Source: Pseudonocardia sp. DSM 110487 (lineage in GTDB: Bacteria; Actinomycetota; Actinomycetes; Mycobacteriales; Pseudonocardiaceae). Taken from it: a stretch of 64,000 bases of DNA. The notes beneath the pieces were generated by a model, which did no database searches, was not told where the DNA came from, and saw only the letters and a list, made by a program, of their open reading frames with translations. Each line of letters opens with the position of its first letter. The first letter of the stretch is position 1. The position numbers were made by a program, and so were the translations under genes. Location: NCBI RefSeq assembly GCF_019468565.1, contig NZ_CP080521.1, positions 10,068,710 to 10,132,709 on the forward strand, in the 5' to 3' direction. Positions 8,717 to 16,762 of the stretch are shown here, in pieces.

Positions 8717-9492
8717 GGCTGCTCCTCCTCGGGCGACTCGTTCTTGAGTGCCGTGGACAGCTCCCTGTGCAGCGCCACGAACTCCGGGTCGACCCGCAGG
8801 TCGTCGGCCGAGCGCGGACGGGCCAGCCCGATCTCGCGGTCGAGCAGGATCCGGCCGACCCGCCCGAGCACCACGACCCGGTCGCCGAGCAACAGCGCCT
8901 CCTCGATGTCGTGCGTCACGAACACCACGGTCTGGCCGCTGCCCTGCCACAGCCGCAGCAGCTCCAGCTGCAGCTCCATGCGCAGCTGCGCGTCGAGCGC
9001 GCCGAACGGCTCGTCCATCAGCAGCGTCTCCGGGCTGCCCGCGAGCATGCGCGCGAGGCCGGCCCGCCGCCGCATCCCGCCGGACAGCTCGCGCGGGTAG
9101 TGCTTCTCGAACCCGGCGAGGCCGACCCGCTGCACGAGGTCGGTGGCGACGGCCCGCCGCTTCGCGGTGTCGACGCCGCGGATCTCCAGCGGCATCTCGA
9201 CGTTGCGCAGGACGTCGCGCCACGGCATCAGCGTGTCGTGCTGCGTGAGGTAGCCGATCTGGATATCCGGCCCGGCCAACCTGCGGTCCCGGTACCAGAT
9301 CTCGCCGGTGCTCGGCGGGGTGAGCCCGGCGAGCATGTTGAGCAGGGTCGACTTGCCGCAGCCACTGCGCCCCAGGATCGTGACGAATGTGCCCTCCGCG
9401 ATGCTCACGCTGAGCTCGCGCAGGGCGACGATCGCCTCGTCGCCCTTGGCGAACCGCTTGGTCACAGCATTGGCTGTGAGGACCGCGGTCAC
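8713..9492 (-). CDS. ABC transporter ATP-binding protein (SsuB/TauB-like)
   Basis: Nucleotide-binding subunit of 259 residues. Walker A is G41-R-S-G-C-G-K-S-T49; the signature LSGGMRRRAGLARML and Walker B with D-loop LLMDEPFGALD are intact, followed by the switch histidine in VFVTHDIEEA. The signature has R where most relatives have Q (LSGGMRQR). GTG at 9492 overlaps the hydrolase stop by four bases, placing all four genes in one coupled operon. Confidence 0.9.
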   Translation of the reverse strand: MTAVLTANAVTKRFAKGDEAIVALRELSVSIAEGTFVTILGRSGCGKSTLLNMLAGLTPPSTGEIWYRDRRLAGPDIQIGYLTQHDTLMPWRDVLRNVEMPLEIRGVDTAKRRAVATDLVQRVGLAGFEKHYPRELSGGMRRRAGLARMLAGSPETLLMDEPFGALDAQLRMELQLELLRLWQGSGQTVVFVTHDIEEALLLGDRVVVLGRVGRILLDREIGLARPRSADDLRVDPEFVALHRELSTALKNESPEEEQP

Positions 9493-10439
9493 CGCTGGTC
9501 TCCCGGTGCGTCGGGCAGCGGGTCTGCCCCGACCAGCCAGCGGCTGTTGTGGACGGTCATGAGCCGCACCTCGTCGTCGGTGAAGCCGGCATCCAGCAGC
9601 CGGTCGGCGGCCAGCGCGAGACCGTCCTCGACCGGTGGGTTGAACGGTTGGCCCAGGTCGCTGGAGATCACCGAGTGCCGCGGCCCGACTTCGCGGATGT
9701 TGCCGAGCCACACGTCCCAGGACACCTTGCCCGTGTACGGCGTTGTGTAACAGCGTTCCAGCAGAGCGCCCTTCTCGGCGAGCGCACGCTGCCGCTGCAC
9801 ACCGATCCGCTGGGAGGTGAACTCCGGATGCGTCACGACGATGCGCCGCACGCCTTCGTCGAGCGCCGCGTCGATGACCGCGACGGACTCGTCCTGGTGC
9901 ACGTGCCCGGTGGCGAGCGTCATGTCGTGCATGGCGACGAGCCGCAGCACCTGCCGCGTGCGCTCCAGCACCTTGCCGTCCGCGTCGAGCACGTCCACCG
10001 GGTCGGCGGCCATGCCGGCCGCGGCGAGGTCGGCCTGCAGCTGCGCCCACATCGGCGGCTTCGCGCCCTCCGGCTCCTCGGCATGGCAGGCACGCTGATT
10101 CGCGCTGTCGACCGTGGGCAGCCACACGAACCGCGCGCCACCTCGGCCCGCGATCTCCACCGCGATCGGGTTGAGCCCGCCGACCGACGCGTTGAGGGTG
10201 ATGGCACCGAGCGCGTCGACGCCGGGGCGGGCCCGCCGGACCACCTCGGCACGTTCGGCCGTCGACGTGTAGTGGGACTTGAGGACGAATCCCGCCATGC
10301 CGACGGCTGCGAACCGCTCGGCGAGGGTGACGTCGTCGATCCGCCGCCGCATCACGTCGGGAGCGACGTGGATGTGCACGTCGTAAGCGCCTCGCACCAG
10401 CTCGCGCGCATGGGCCGATGGCTCTGGGTGCTCGGTCAT
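9489..10439 (-). CDS. DUF6282 amidohydrolase-like protein
   Basis: Protein of 316 residues with a metallo-hydrolase barrel pattern: H22-x-H24 (YDVHIHVAPD) near the N-terminus, a lysine in FVLKSHYTST, TGHVHQDE in the middle, VTHPEF, and an aspartate in VISSDLGQPFNP. This resembles the DUF6282 group, whose reaction is not established to my knowledge. ATG at 10439 is chosen because AAGGAGCTCC sits just upstream; a more distal ATG at 10457 lacks a site. It is the first gene of the importer operon, so it probably acts on the imported compound or a derivative. Confidence 0.75.
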   Translation of the reverse strand: MTEHPEPSAHARELVRGAYDVHIHVAPDVMRRRIDDVTLAERFAAVGMAGFVLKSHYTSTAERAEVVRRARPGVDALGAITLNASVGGLNPIAVEIAGRGGARFVWLPTVDSANQRACHAEEPEGAKPPMWAQLQADLAAAGMAADPVDVLDADGKVLERTRQVLRLVAMHDMTLATGHVHQDESVAVIDAALDEGVRRIVVTHPEFTSQRIGVQRQRALAEKGALLERCYTTPYTGKVSWDVWLGNIREVGPRHSVISSDLGQPFNPPVEDGLALAADRLLDAGFTDDEVRLMTVHNSRWLVGADPLPDAPGDQR

Positions 10440-10523
10440 GGAGCTCCTTCGCTTCAATTCTCGCCAAAATTGTTGACAATCATGGTGGCAATGTCAAGGC
10501 TCGGCGGGGAGGAGAGGAAACCG
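10440..10523. promoter_or_regulatory. Divergent promoter region with palindromic operator candidate
   Basis: The 84 bases between the divergent hydrolase and dehydrogenase genes are unusually AT-rich in the middle. ATTGTTGACAAT at 10469-10480 is a near-perfect palindrome of the kind bound by GntR-family repressors, and TTGACA...TGTCAA (10473-10497) forms a second, wider inverted repeat. The first TTGACA could be a -35 element for the plus-strand gene. No regulator gene is adjacent, so the binding protein is unknown. Confidence 0.5.
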
Positions 10524-11273
10524 ATGAGAGCAACCATCGCCGTGCTCGGCCTCGGCGAGGCCGGGGGCGCCTTCGCGCGCGACCTCGTCGCCGCAGGCGC
10601 GGCCGTACGGGGCTACGACCCGGCCGTCCCGGCCCCGGACGGCGTGCTCGACACCGGTTCCGAGGCCGAGGCCGCCAAAGGCGCCGACCTCGTGCTGAGC
10701 GTGAACAGCGCATCGGCCGCGCTCGACGCGCTCGAGGCGGGCCTCGCCACGGCCGCGATGTGGGCCGACCTCAACACCGCATCGCCCGGCACGAAGCGCA
10801 GGCTCGCCGAGATCGCGGCGGCGCACGGTGTGCCCTTCGCGGATGTGGCGATCATGGCGCCCGTTCCGGGGCACGGGCTGCGGGTTCCGATGCTCGCCAC
10901 CGGCCAGGCGGCCCACCAGGTGACGGAGATCCTTCGCCCCTTCGGAGCATCGGTCGAGGTCATTACCGGACCGGCCGGCCTGGCCGCCGAACGCAAGCTG
11001 CTGCGCAGCGTGTTCTTCAAGGGAATGGCGGCCGCCGTAGTGGAGGCGCTGACCGCGGCCCGGGCCGCCGGGTGCGAGGACTGGCTCCGGGAGGTCATCG
11101 AGAACGAGCTGGCCCGGGTGGACGCCGCCACTGTGGAGCGGCTGGTCAGCGGTTCCCACCGGCACGCCGTGCGGCGCACGGCGGAGATGGCCGCGGCGGC
11201 CGAGATGCTCGGCGAGCTCGGAGTGCCCGCGGACGTCGCCGCCGCGGCTCGCGATCACCTCGCCCGACTGTGA
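10524..11273 (+). CDS. NAD(P)-binding dehydrogenase, 6-phosphogluconate dehydrogenase-like with DUF1932 domain
   Basis: Protein of 249 residues. The N-terminal Rossmann fold has G9-L-G-E-A-G14 (IAVLGLGEAG), and the middle has DLNTASPGTKRRLAEIA followed by FADVAIMAPVPGHGLRVPM, as in beta-hydroxyacid dehydrogenase relatives. The C-terminal helical part (LLRSVFFKGMAAAVVEALTA) matches the DUF1932 group. ATG at 10524 has a strong GGGGAGGAGAGGA site. It is divergent from the DUF6282 importer operon and may oxidise an intermediate of the same pathway; this is inference from position only. Confidence 0.8.
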   Translation: MRATIAVLGLGEAGGAFARDLVAAGAAVRGYDPAVPAPDGVLDTGSEAEAAKGADLVLSVNSASAALDALEAGLATAAMWADLNTASPGTKRRLAEIAAAHGVPFADVAIMAPVPGHGLRVPMLATGQAAHQVTEILRPFGASVEVITGPAGLAAERKLLRSVFFKGMAAAVVEALTAARAAGCEDWLREVIENELARVDAATVERLVSGSHRHAVRRTAEMAAAAEMLGELGVPADVAAAARDHLARL

Positions 11274-11328
11274 CGACCGTCACCCCACCCGCATGACAAG
11301 AGCCGGTGAGCGGTTCCGACCCCTCCAC

Positions 11329-11973
11329 ATGAGTCAGCTACTGAGGGTCCAGAACTTCACCGTCTCACGCGACGGCTTCGGCGCAGGCGAGGGCCAGAGC
11401 CTCGAGCGGCCATTCGGCCATGCCGATCCCCGGGAAATGATCGCCTGGGCCGGCGCAACCGCGAGCTGGCCCAACCGGACCGACCCCGGTGGAAGCCGCG
11501 GCCTCGACGACTACTTCACGAGGGACTTCACCAACAACATCGGCGCCGAGATCATGGGCCGCAACAAGTTCGGCCCGCAGCGCGGTCCCTGGCGCGACCA
11601 CGAGTGGCTCGGCTGGTGGGGTGACGAGCCTCCGTTCCACACGCCGGTGTTCGTGCTGACCCACCATGAGCGTCCGTCGTTCACGCTCTCCGACACGACG
11701 TTCCACTTCGTCGACGGCGATCCGGCCACGGTGCTCGAGCAGGCGAAGGAGGCGGCGCAGGGCAAGGATGTCCGGCTCGGTGGCGGGGCCACCACCATCC
11801 GGGAGTTCCTCGACGCCGACCTCGTCGACACCCTGCACGTGGCGGTCTCCCACGTCGAGCTCGGATCCGGGGTGCGGCTCTGGAAGTCGCCCGACGAGCT
11901 GCTCAACCGGTTCCACCTCGAGGTCGTGCCCAGCCCGAGCGGCGTGACCCACCACCTGTTCTGGCGCCGGTAG
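11329..11973 (+). CDS. Dihydrofolate reductase-like (RibD C-terminal family) protein
   Basis: Protein of 214 residues of the RibD_C/DHFR-like reductase family, usually annotated as dihydrofolate reductase family protein, which binds NADPH. Recognisable are the N-terminal strand VQNFTVSRDGFGAG, GAEIMGRNKFGP, PVFVLTHHERPSF and the late glycine motif DVRLGGGATTIREFL before DLVDTLHVAVSHVELG. ATG at 11329 fits the family start; an ATG at 11293 would add 12 residues. The physiological substrate is unknown. It converges with the ribosomal protection gene, the two stops being three bases apart. Confidence 0.82.
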   Translation: MSQLLRVQNFTVSRDGFGAGEGQSLERPFGHADPREMIAWAGATASWPNRTDPGGSRGLDDYFTRDFTNNIGAEIMGRNKFGPQRGPWRDHEWLGWWGDEPPFHTPVFVLTHHERPSFTLSDTTFHFVDGDPATVLEQAKEAAQGKDVRLGGGATTIREFLDADLVDTLHVAVSHVELGSGVRLWKSPDELLNRFHLEVVPSPSGVTHHLFWRR

Positions 11974-11976
11974 CCG

Positions 11977-13842
11977 TCAGCTCGGCTGATCCGCAGCGGG
12001 GCGCGTCCACCACACCGCCTCGCCTCGGGTGAGGCCGGGGAGGGTGCGCTGCACCGCGTCGAGCCGGCGGGCCGGAACCGTGCCCGCGAGCCGCCACCGG
12101 GCGGCATCGCCCGCGGTCTCCGCGATGCGCGCCCCGAGCACCGTGATCCGCGCGACGACCTCGCTGAGCACGTCGGCCGGGATCTCCAGCTCGAACGCGT
12201 GGTACGGCTCGTACACCCGCGTGCCCGCCCGCTCCAGCGCCCTGGCCAGCACCAACGCGGTGAGGCACCGGAAGTCGGCGGCCACGCTCGTCGGCGCGTC
12301 GAAGCCGGAGCGCACGAGCGTGACGCGGCAGTCGGTCACCGCCCACCCCTGCGGTCCCCGTCTGCTCGCGAGGTGCACGGTCTCCTCGATCGCGGTGTGG
12401 AACGCCCGCGGGAGCGCCCCGAGCTCGGTCTCGTACCGGAACGTGACACCGCTGTCCCGGGGCCCGGGCTCGACGCGCAGCCCGACCGTCGCCCAGTAGC
12501 GGCCCAGCGCCGGCCCGCGCCTGCCGAACTCCTCGACGGCCTCACCCACGCCCACCGGCCGTTCGACACACACGATCCGGCTCGGCGTGAACTCCGCTTC
12601 GACACCGTGCTCGATGGCGAGCCGCTCGGCGATGACCTCCTTCTGCACCTCGCCGTACAGCAGCACCTCCGTGGCGCCGCCCGGCACCACATGCGCGTGG
12701 ATCAGCGGATCCTCGTCGGCCAGGCTCGTGAGCGCGGCGTGCAGGCGGCCCGCGTCGGCCGGGTCGCGGGGACGGACGGTCGTGCGCAGGGTCGGGCGAG
12801 CGAAGCGCGGGCCCGCCTCGTCAGCAGCGACGCCGCCGAGCCGGTCGCCCACCTTCGGCTCCAGCCCGCCGAGTCGGCCGATGTCGCCGGCCACGAGCCG
12901 CTCGGTGCCGTTGCGCCCGACCACCCGGAGGGACGTGACCTGTGCGGGCAGCTCATCGCAGCCTCCGTCCTGGCGGCGCCTGCGGATCACCACACGCTGC
13001 CGCGGACGGACCTCACCGGCGAAGAGCCGCACGTAAGCGAGCTTCTGCCCGGACGGCTCCCGCTCGACGGCGAAGACGGTGCCCCGCGGCCCGGCGGCCG
13101 CCACGACCGGCGCGGGAGGGAGCAGTCGCACGATCCCGTCGAGCAGCGCCGGGATGCCGGCCCCGCTCAGCGCCGAGCCTGCGAACAGGGGCTGGACCCG
13201 CCCGGCCGCGGTGCCCGCGGCGAGTGCGTCCGCCACCTCGGCGGCCGTCGGCGGCGGCCCCTCCACGACGCGCGCGAGCACGCGGTCGTCGGTCTCGGCG
13301 AGCACCTCCGCGATCTCCGGCCGGTCGAGCGGTTCGGCAACCGCGGAGGCCACCCGTGTTCCGAGTGCGGCGATTCTCGTCATCTTGACTACATTCGGGG
13401 CGATCGTGCGCCTGACCTCGGCGAGCAGCTCGTCATCGCGGGCACCTCGCCGGTCGATCTTGTTGGCGAACAGCAGGGTGGGCAGCCGCATCTCGCGGAC
13501 CGTGCGCATCAGCACGCGCGTCTGCGCCTGCACGCCCTCGACGGCGGAGAGCACGAGCACCACCCCGTCGAGCACGCCGAGCGCGCGCTCGACCTCGGCG
13601 ATGAAGTCCGGGTGGCCGGGCGTGTCTATGAGGTTGACGTGGGTGGCGCCGACAGTGAACGCCGCCACCGCCGAGCGGACGGTGATCCCCCGTTGCCGCT
13701 CGATGGCGCCGGTGTCGGTCTGGGTGTCGCCGCCGTCGACGCTGCCGAGGCGCGCGATGGCGCCGGTGTCGTAGAGCAGGCGCTCGGTGAGGCTGGTCTT
13801 ACCGGCGTCGATGTGAGCGAGTATCCCGATGTTGAGGGGCAT
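11977..13842 (-). CDS. TetM/OtrA-type ribosomal protection GTPase
   Basis: Translation-factor-like GTPase of 621 residues with EF-G architecture lacking extra domains, the size of tetracycline ribosomal protection proteins. G motifs are visible: AHIDAGKT (9-16), RGIT (51-54), DTPGH (73-77) and NKID (127-130), and ERQRGIT is the family form. Such proteins displace tetracycline from the 30S A site; OtrA-like versions exist in producers and in many soil actinomycetes without clear resistance. ATG at 13842. The 137 bases upstream to dnaB contain a small hairpin (13926-13942). Whether it confers resistance cannot be decided from the sequence. Confidence 0.85.
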   Translation of the reverse strand: MPLNIGILAHIDAGKTSLTERLLYDTGAIARLGSVDGGDTQTDTGAIERQRGITVRSAVAAFTVGATHVNLIDTPGHPDFIAEVERALGVLDGVVLVLSAVEGVQAQTRVLMRTVREMRLPTLLFANKIDRRGARDDELLAEVRRTIAPNVVKMTRIAALGTRVASAVAEPLDRPEIAEVLAETDDRVLARVVEGPPPTAAEVADALAAGTAAGRVQPLFAGSALSGAGIPALLDGIVRLLPPAPVVAAAGPRGTVFAVEREPSGQKLAYVRLFAGEVRPRQRVVIRRRRQDGGCDELPAQVTSLRVVGRNGTERLVAGDIGRLGGLEPKVGDRLGGVAADEAGPRFARPTLRTTVRPRDPADAGRLHAALTSLADEDPLIHAHVVPGGATEVLLYGEVQKEVIAERLAIEHGVEAEFTPSRIVCVERPVGVGEAVEEFGRRGPALGRYWATVGLRVEPGPRDSGVTFRYETELGALPRAFHTAIEETVHLASRRGPQGWAVTDCRVTLVRSGFDAPTSVAADFRCLTALVLARALERAGTRVYEPYHAFELEIPADVLSEVVARITVLGARIAETAGDAARWRLAGTVPARRLDAVQRTLPGLTRGEAVWWTRPAADQPS

Positions 13843-13979
13843 GGGTGACGAAGTCCTCGAATACCACGATGCGATGGGGACGCTGGGGTGTTCCGAGGAG
13901 TTCGCGCATCGAAGGGCTCCCGCCGCCGGTCGTTCGGACCGGGGGATCGTGACGAGGCGCTACCGACCGGGCAAGCGAA

Positions 13980-15386
13980 TTAGCCGTGGGCCAGGTCGGA
14001 GAAGCGGCTGTAGTGCAGCTGGTGGGCCACGGTGATGGTGCTCGTGGGGCCGTTGCGGTGCTTGGCCAGGATCAGGTCGGCCTCGCCCGCCCGCGGGTCG
14101 TCGCGCTCGAACGCGTCGGGGCGGTGCAACAGGATGACCATGTCCGCATCCTGCTCGATCGACCCGGATTCGCGCAGGTCAGAGAGCTGCGGGCGCTTGT
14201 CGGTGCGCTGCTCCGGGCCACGGTTCAGCTGGCTCATCGCCACCACAGGCACTTCGAGCTCCTTGGCCAGCAGCTTGATCTGCCGGGAGAACTCCGACAC
14301 CTCCTGCTGCCGGGACTCGACCTTGCGCCCGGACGTCATCAGCTGCAGGTAGTCGAGGATGACGAGCTTGAGGTCGTGGCGCTGCTTGAGCCGGCGCGCC
14401 TTGGCGCGGATCTCCATCAGCGTGAGGTTGGGCGAGTCGTCGATGAACAGCGGCGCCTCGCTGATCTCGCTCATGCGCCGCGCCATGCGCGTCCAGTCGT
14501 CGTCGCTCATCCGACCGGCGCGCATGTCGGCCAGCCGGATCCGCGCCTCCGCCGACAGCAGGCGCATGACGATCTCGGACTTGCTCATCTCCAGCGAGAA
14601 CACGACGCTGGTGAGACCGTGCTTCACGGAGCACGACCTGGCGAAATCCAGTCCCAGGGTACTTTTCCCAAGCCCAGGCCTAGCAGCCACGACGATCATC
14701 TGGCCCGGGTGCAGGCCGTTGGTGACGGCGTCGAGGTCGGCGAATCCCGTTGGCACGCCGAGGGCCACGCCGCCGCGCGAGGCGATGGCGTCGATCTCGT
14801 CCATCGTGGGCTGCAGCAGCTCCTCGAGCGGGACGAAGTCCTCACTGGTGCTGCGGTCGGTGACCTCGTAGATGGCGGCCTGCGCGCGGTCGACGACGTC
14901 GTTGACCTCGGCTCCGTCGGCCCCGTGGTACCCGAGCTGCACGATGCGCGTGCCGGCCTCGACGAGCCGGCGCAGGATCGCCTTCTCCGCGACGATCTCG
15001 GCGTAGTAGGCCGCGTTGGCGGCGGTGGGCACGGTGGCGATCAGCGTGTGCAGGTACGGCGCGCCGCCGAGCCGGATCAGCTCACCGCGACGCTGCAGCT
15101 CGGCGGACACGGTGACGGCGTCGGCAGGCTCCCCACGGCCGTAGAGGTCGAGGACGCAGTCGTAGACCGTCTGGTGGGCCGGCTTGTAGAAGTCGTCCGG
15201 CCGCAGGATCTCGACGACGTCGGCGATGGCGTCCTTGGACAGGAGCATGCCGCCGAGCACCGACTGCTCGGCGGTGAGGTCCTGCGGCGGCTGCCGGTCG
15301 AACATGCCGGATGGGTCGGCCCCGTCACCCGCCGGGCGGACCGAGCGCGGCCTCCCCGTCGCCGGTCGGTCGTCAGCCAGAGCCAT
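13980..15386 (-). CDS. dnaB: Replicative DNA helicase DnaB
   Basis: Hexameric 5'-3' helicase that unwinds the replication fork and recruits primase, 468 residues. The N-terminal domain begins at PPQDLTAEQSVLGGML; Walker A is A235-R-P-G-L-G-K-S-T243, Walker B lies in LVILDYLQLM, and the linker and RecA-like fold are complete. No intein interrupts it, although dnaB inteins occur in actinobacteria. ATG at 15386 has AGGGGG upstream at a usable distance. A LexA-type box ends 30 bases before the start, and DnaA-box-like sites lie further upstream, so damage or initiation control is possible. Confidence 0.95.
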   Translation of the reverse strand: MALADDRPATGRPRSVRPAGDGADPSGMFDRQPPQDLTAEQSVLGGMLLSKDAIADVVEILRPDDFYKPAHQTVYDCVLDLYGRGEPADAVTVSAELQRRGELIRLGGAPYLHTLIATVPTAANAAYYAEIVAEKAILRRLVEAGTRIVQLGYHGADGAEVNDVVDRAQAAIYEVTDRSTSEDFVPLEELLQPTMDEIDAIASRGGVALGVPTGFADLDAVTNGLHPGQMIVVAARPGLGKSTLGLDFARSCSVKHGLTSVVFSLEMSKSEIVMRLLSAEARIRLADMRAGRMSDDDWTRMARRMSEISEAPLFIDDSPNLTLMEIRAKARRLKQRHDLKLVILDYLQLMTSGRKVESRQQEVSEFSRQIKLLAKELEVPVVAMSQLNRGPEQRTDKRPQLSDLRESGSIEQDADMVILLHRPDAFERDDPRAGEADLILAKHRNGPTSTITVAHQLHYSRFSDLAHG

Positions 15387-15415
15387 ACGCAGCGTCACCC
15401 CCTGCCGCCATTGTA

Positions 15416-15431
15416 TCGAACAAAGGTTCGA
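15416..15431. promoter_or_regulatory. LexA (SOS) box upstream of dnaB
   Basis: TCGAACAAAGGTTCGA is a perfect copy of the Gram-positive/actinobacterial LexA operator TCGAAC-N4-GTTCGA. It is centred about 38 bases upstream of the dnaB start codon, a position where LexA binding would block the promoter. No other gene starts nearby. Confidence 0.8.
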
Positions 15432-15846
15432 TAAGCTCGACGACGTCCGGATGACCTCCCGGAAAACGGGAACTGTCGGCCGGGTCGAGTCCTCGTACCC
15501 CGGAGGCAGGTTAAGCGCCTCGTCCGACCCGACCAAACCGGACTGTGCGCGAGGCTGTGGACCGCCTGGGGACGGATCGGTGCCGGCCAGGGAACATGTA
15601 ATGAGCAACCTGTGGAAGACGTGGGGACAACTCGTCAATCAACCACTTATAGGCAGGTCAGGGCACTATAGGAAGGTGTGGACAACTTTCTCCCGCGACA
15701 CGCCGGACACGAACGGCTCGGCGTGTCGCCACCCCGCGGAGATCGCCCACTCGCCGCGTCCGACCGATCACTCGGCGATGCCGGCGTCACTTCTCGGCGC
15801 GCCACCTGGACGAGTGATCCAGCACCTCTCACCCGGGTGCAGAAAC

Positions 15847-15895
15847 GTGAACGGGGCGGAACCTGGATCTCGGATCCGGGTTCCGCCCCGTTCAC
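15847..15895. terminator. Long hairpin downstream of rplI
   Basis: Inverted repeat with arms of 23 bases (GTGAACGGGGCGGAACCTGG... against its complement, one mismatch) and a three-base loop. It is the second hairpin after rplI, without an evident T-run, and could also act on the opposite strand. Its arm length is greater than needed for termination. Confidence 0.65.
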
Positions 15896-15970
15896 AGTGA
15901 GTGATTGCGGATCAACCGCTCATGATCGCCAGAACCGGCGGGCCGTGAAGGGCGCCGGCACGTAAACGAA

Positions 15971-16009
15971 AGCGAGCCGTGTCCGCGGAAATCGCGGACA
16001 CGGCTCGCT
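15971..16009 (-). terminator. Terminator of the rpsF-ssb-rpsR-rplI operon
   Basis: Perfect 17-base inverted repeat (AGCGAGCCGTGTCCGCG and its complement, loop GAAAT) starting 19 bases after the rplI stop on the minus strand. The position and stability fit the operon terminator; a T-run is not obvious, as is common in high-GC actinobacteria. Confidence 0.8.
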
Positions 16010-16028
16010 CACTGGCACGATGCCGTGG

Positions 16029-16478
16029 TCAGTTCGCGACGACGGTCAGGTCCAGTTCGGTGGTGACCTCCGGGTGCAGCCGCACGGTGACCTTGTGGGT
16101 GCCGACGGTCTTGATCTGCCCCGACACCTCGACGGCGCGCCGGTCGAGCGCGGGCCCGCCGGCCGCACGGACGGCCTCGGCGACGTCAGCGGACGTGACC
16201 GAACCGAACAGGCGTCCGGAGTCACCCGCTGCCTTCGCCCTGACCGTGAGGCTGAGCGCGGCGAGCTGGCCCGCAACCTCCTTGGCGTGGCCGAGGTCGC
16301 GGATCTGGCGGGCGCGCTGTGCGCGCTGGATGGACGCCACCTGCTTCTCGGCTCCGCGAGTGGCCACGACGGCCAGCTTGCGGGGGAGCAGGAGGTTGCG
16401 GCCGTAGCCGTCCTTGACCTCGACGATGTCGCCCGGTGCGCCCAGGTTGGGCACATCGGCGGTGAGGATGAGCTTCAT
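16029..16478 (-). CDS. rplI: 50S ribosomal protein L9
   Basis: Primary 23S rRNA-binding protein at the base of the L1 stalk, 149 residues, full length for the family. The N-terminal domain is unmistakable (MKLILTADVPNLGAPGDIVE, then VKDGYGRNLLLPRKLAVVAT), followed by the long connecting helix and the C-terminal domain with SGRLFGSVTSADVAEAV. It is the last gene of the rpsF-ssb-rpsR-rplI operon, 14 bases after rpsR. Confidence 0.97.
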   Translation of the reverse strand: MKLILTADVPNLGAPGDIVEVKDGYGRNLLLPRKLAVVATRGAEKQVASIQRAQRARQIRDLGHAKEVAGQLAALSLTVRAKAAGDSGRLFGSVTSADVAEAVRAAGGPALDRRAVEVSGQIKTVGTHKVTVRLHPEVTTELDLTVVAN

Positions 16479-16492
16479 ACCGGTACTCCCCC

Positions 16493-16729
16493 TCAGCGCG
16501 CGGTCGAGGTGTAGGGCAGCAGCGCGACCTCGCGGGAGTTCTTGACCGCGACCGCGACGTCACGCTGGTGCTGACGGCAGTTGCCGGTGACCCGGCGGGC
16601 CCGGATCTTGCCGCGGTCGGAGATGAACTTCCGCAGCAGGCCGGTGTCCTTGTAGTCGATCTCCTGGGCCTTGTCCTTGCAGAACGCGCACACCTTCTTC
16701 TTCGGCTTGCGCAGGACGGGCTTCGCCAT
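16493..16729 (-). CDS. rpsR: 30S ribosomal protein S18, zinc-binding form
   Basis: S18, 78 residues, binds 16S rRNA in the platform together with S6 encoded two genes upstream. KFISDRGKIRARRVTGN is the family signature. It is the zinc-containing (C+) form: C14-x2-C17 and C51-x2-H54 can supply four ligands. Actinobacteria often also carry a Cys-free paralogue elsewhere that is induced by zinc starvation; it is not in this window. Confidence 0.97.
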   Translation of the reverse strand: MAKPVLRKPKKKVCAFCKDKAQEIDYKDTGLLRKFISDRGKIRARRVTGNCRQHQRDVAVAVKNSREVALLPYTSTAR

Positions 16730-16762
16730 TGGTGGTTCTCCTGGTTGTTGCTATGCGTGAGG

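Larger units (their letters stand above)
15432..16028. other. Intergenic region between dnaB and rplI with DnaA-box-like cluster and terminators
   Basis: About 600 bases without a credible gene. Four DnaA-box-like sequences share orientation: TGTGGACCG (15556), TGTGGAAGA (15611), TGGGGACAA (15622) and a perfect TGTGGACAA (15677-15685, complement of TTGTCCACA). AT-rich stretches (CCACTTATAGG, GCACTATAGG) separate them. Two strong hairpins close the rplI side and are listed separately. Mycobacterium has an extra small gene between rplI and dnaB; I see none here. Confidence 0.55.

Noticed and set aside
15647..15895. Small frames in the dnaB-rplI gap
   Set aside because: They start or end inside hairpins, have no ribosome site and show no family resemblance.
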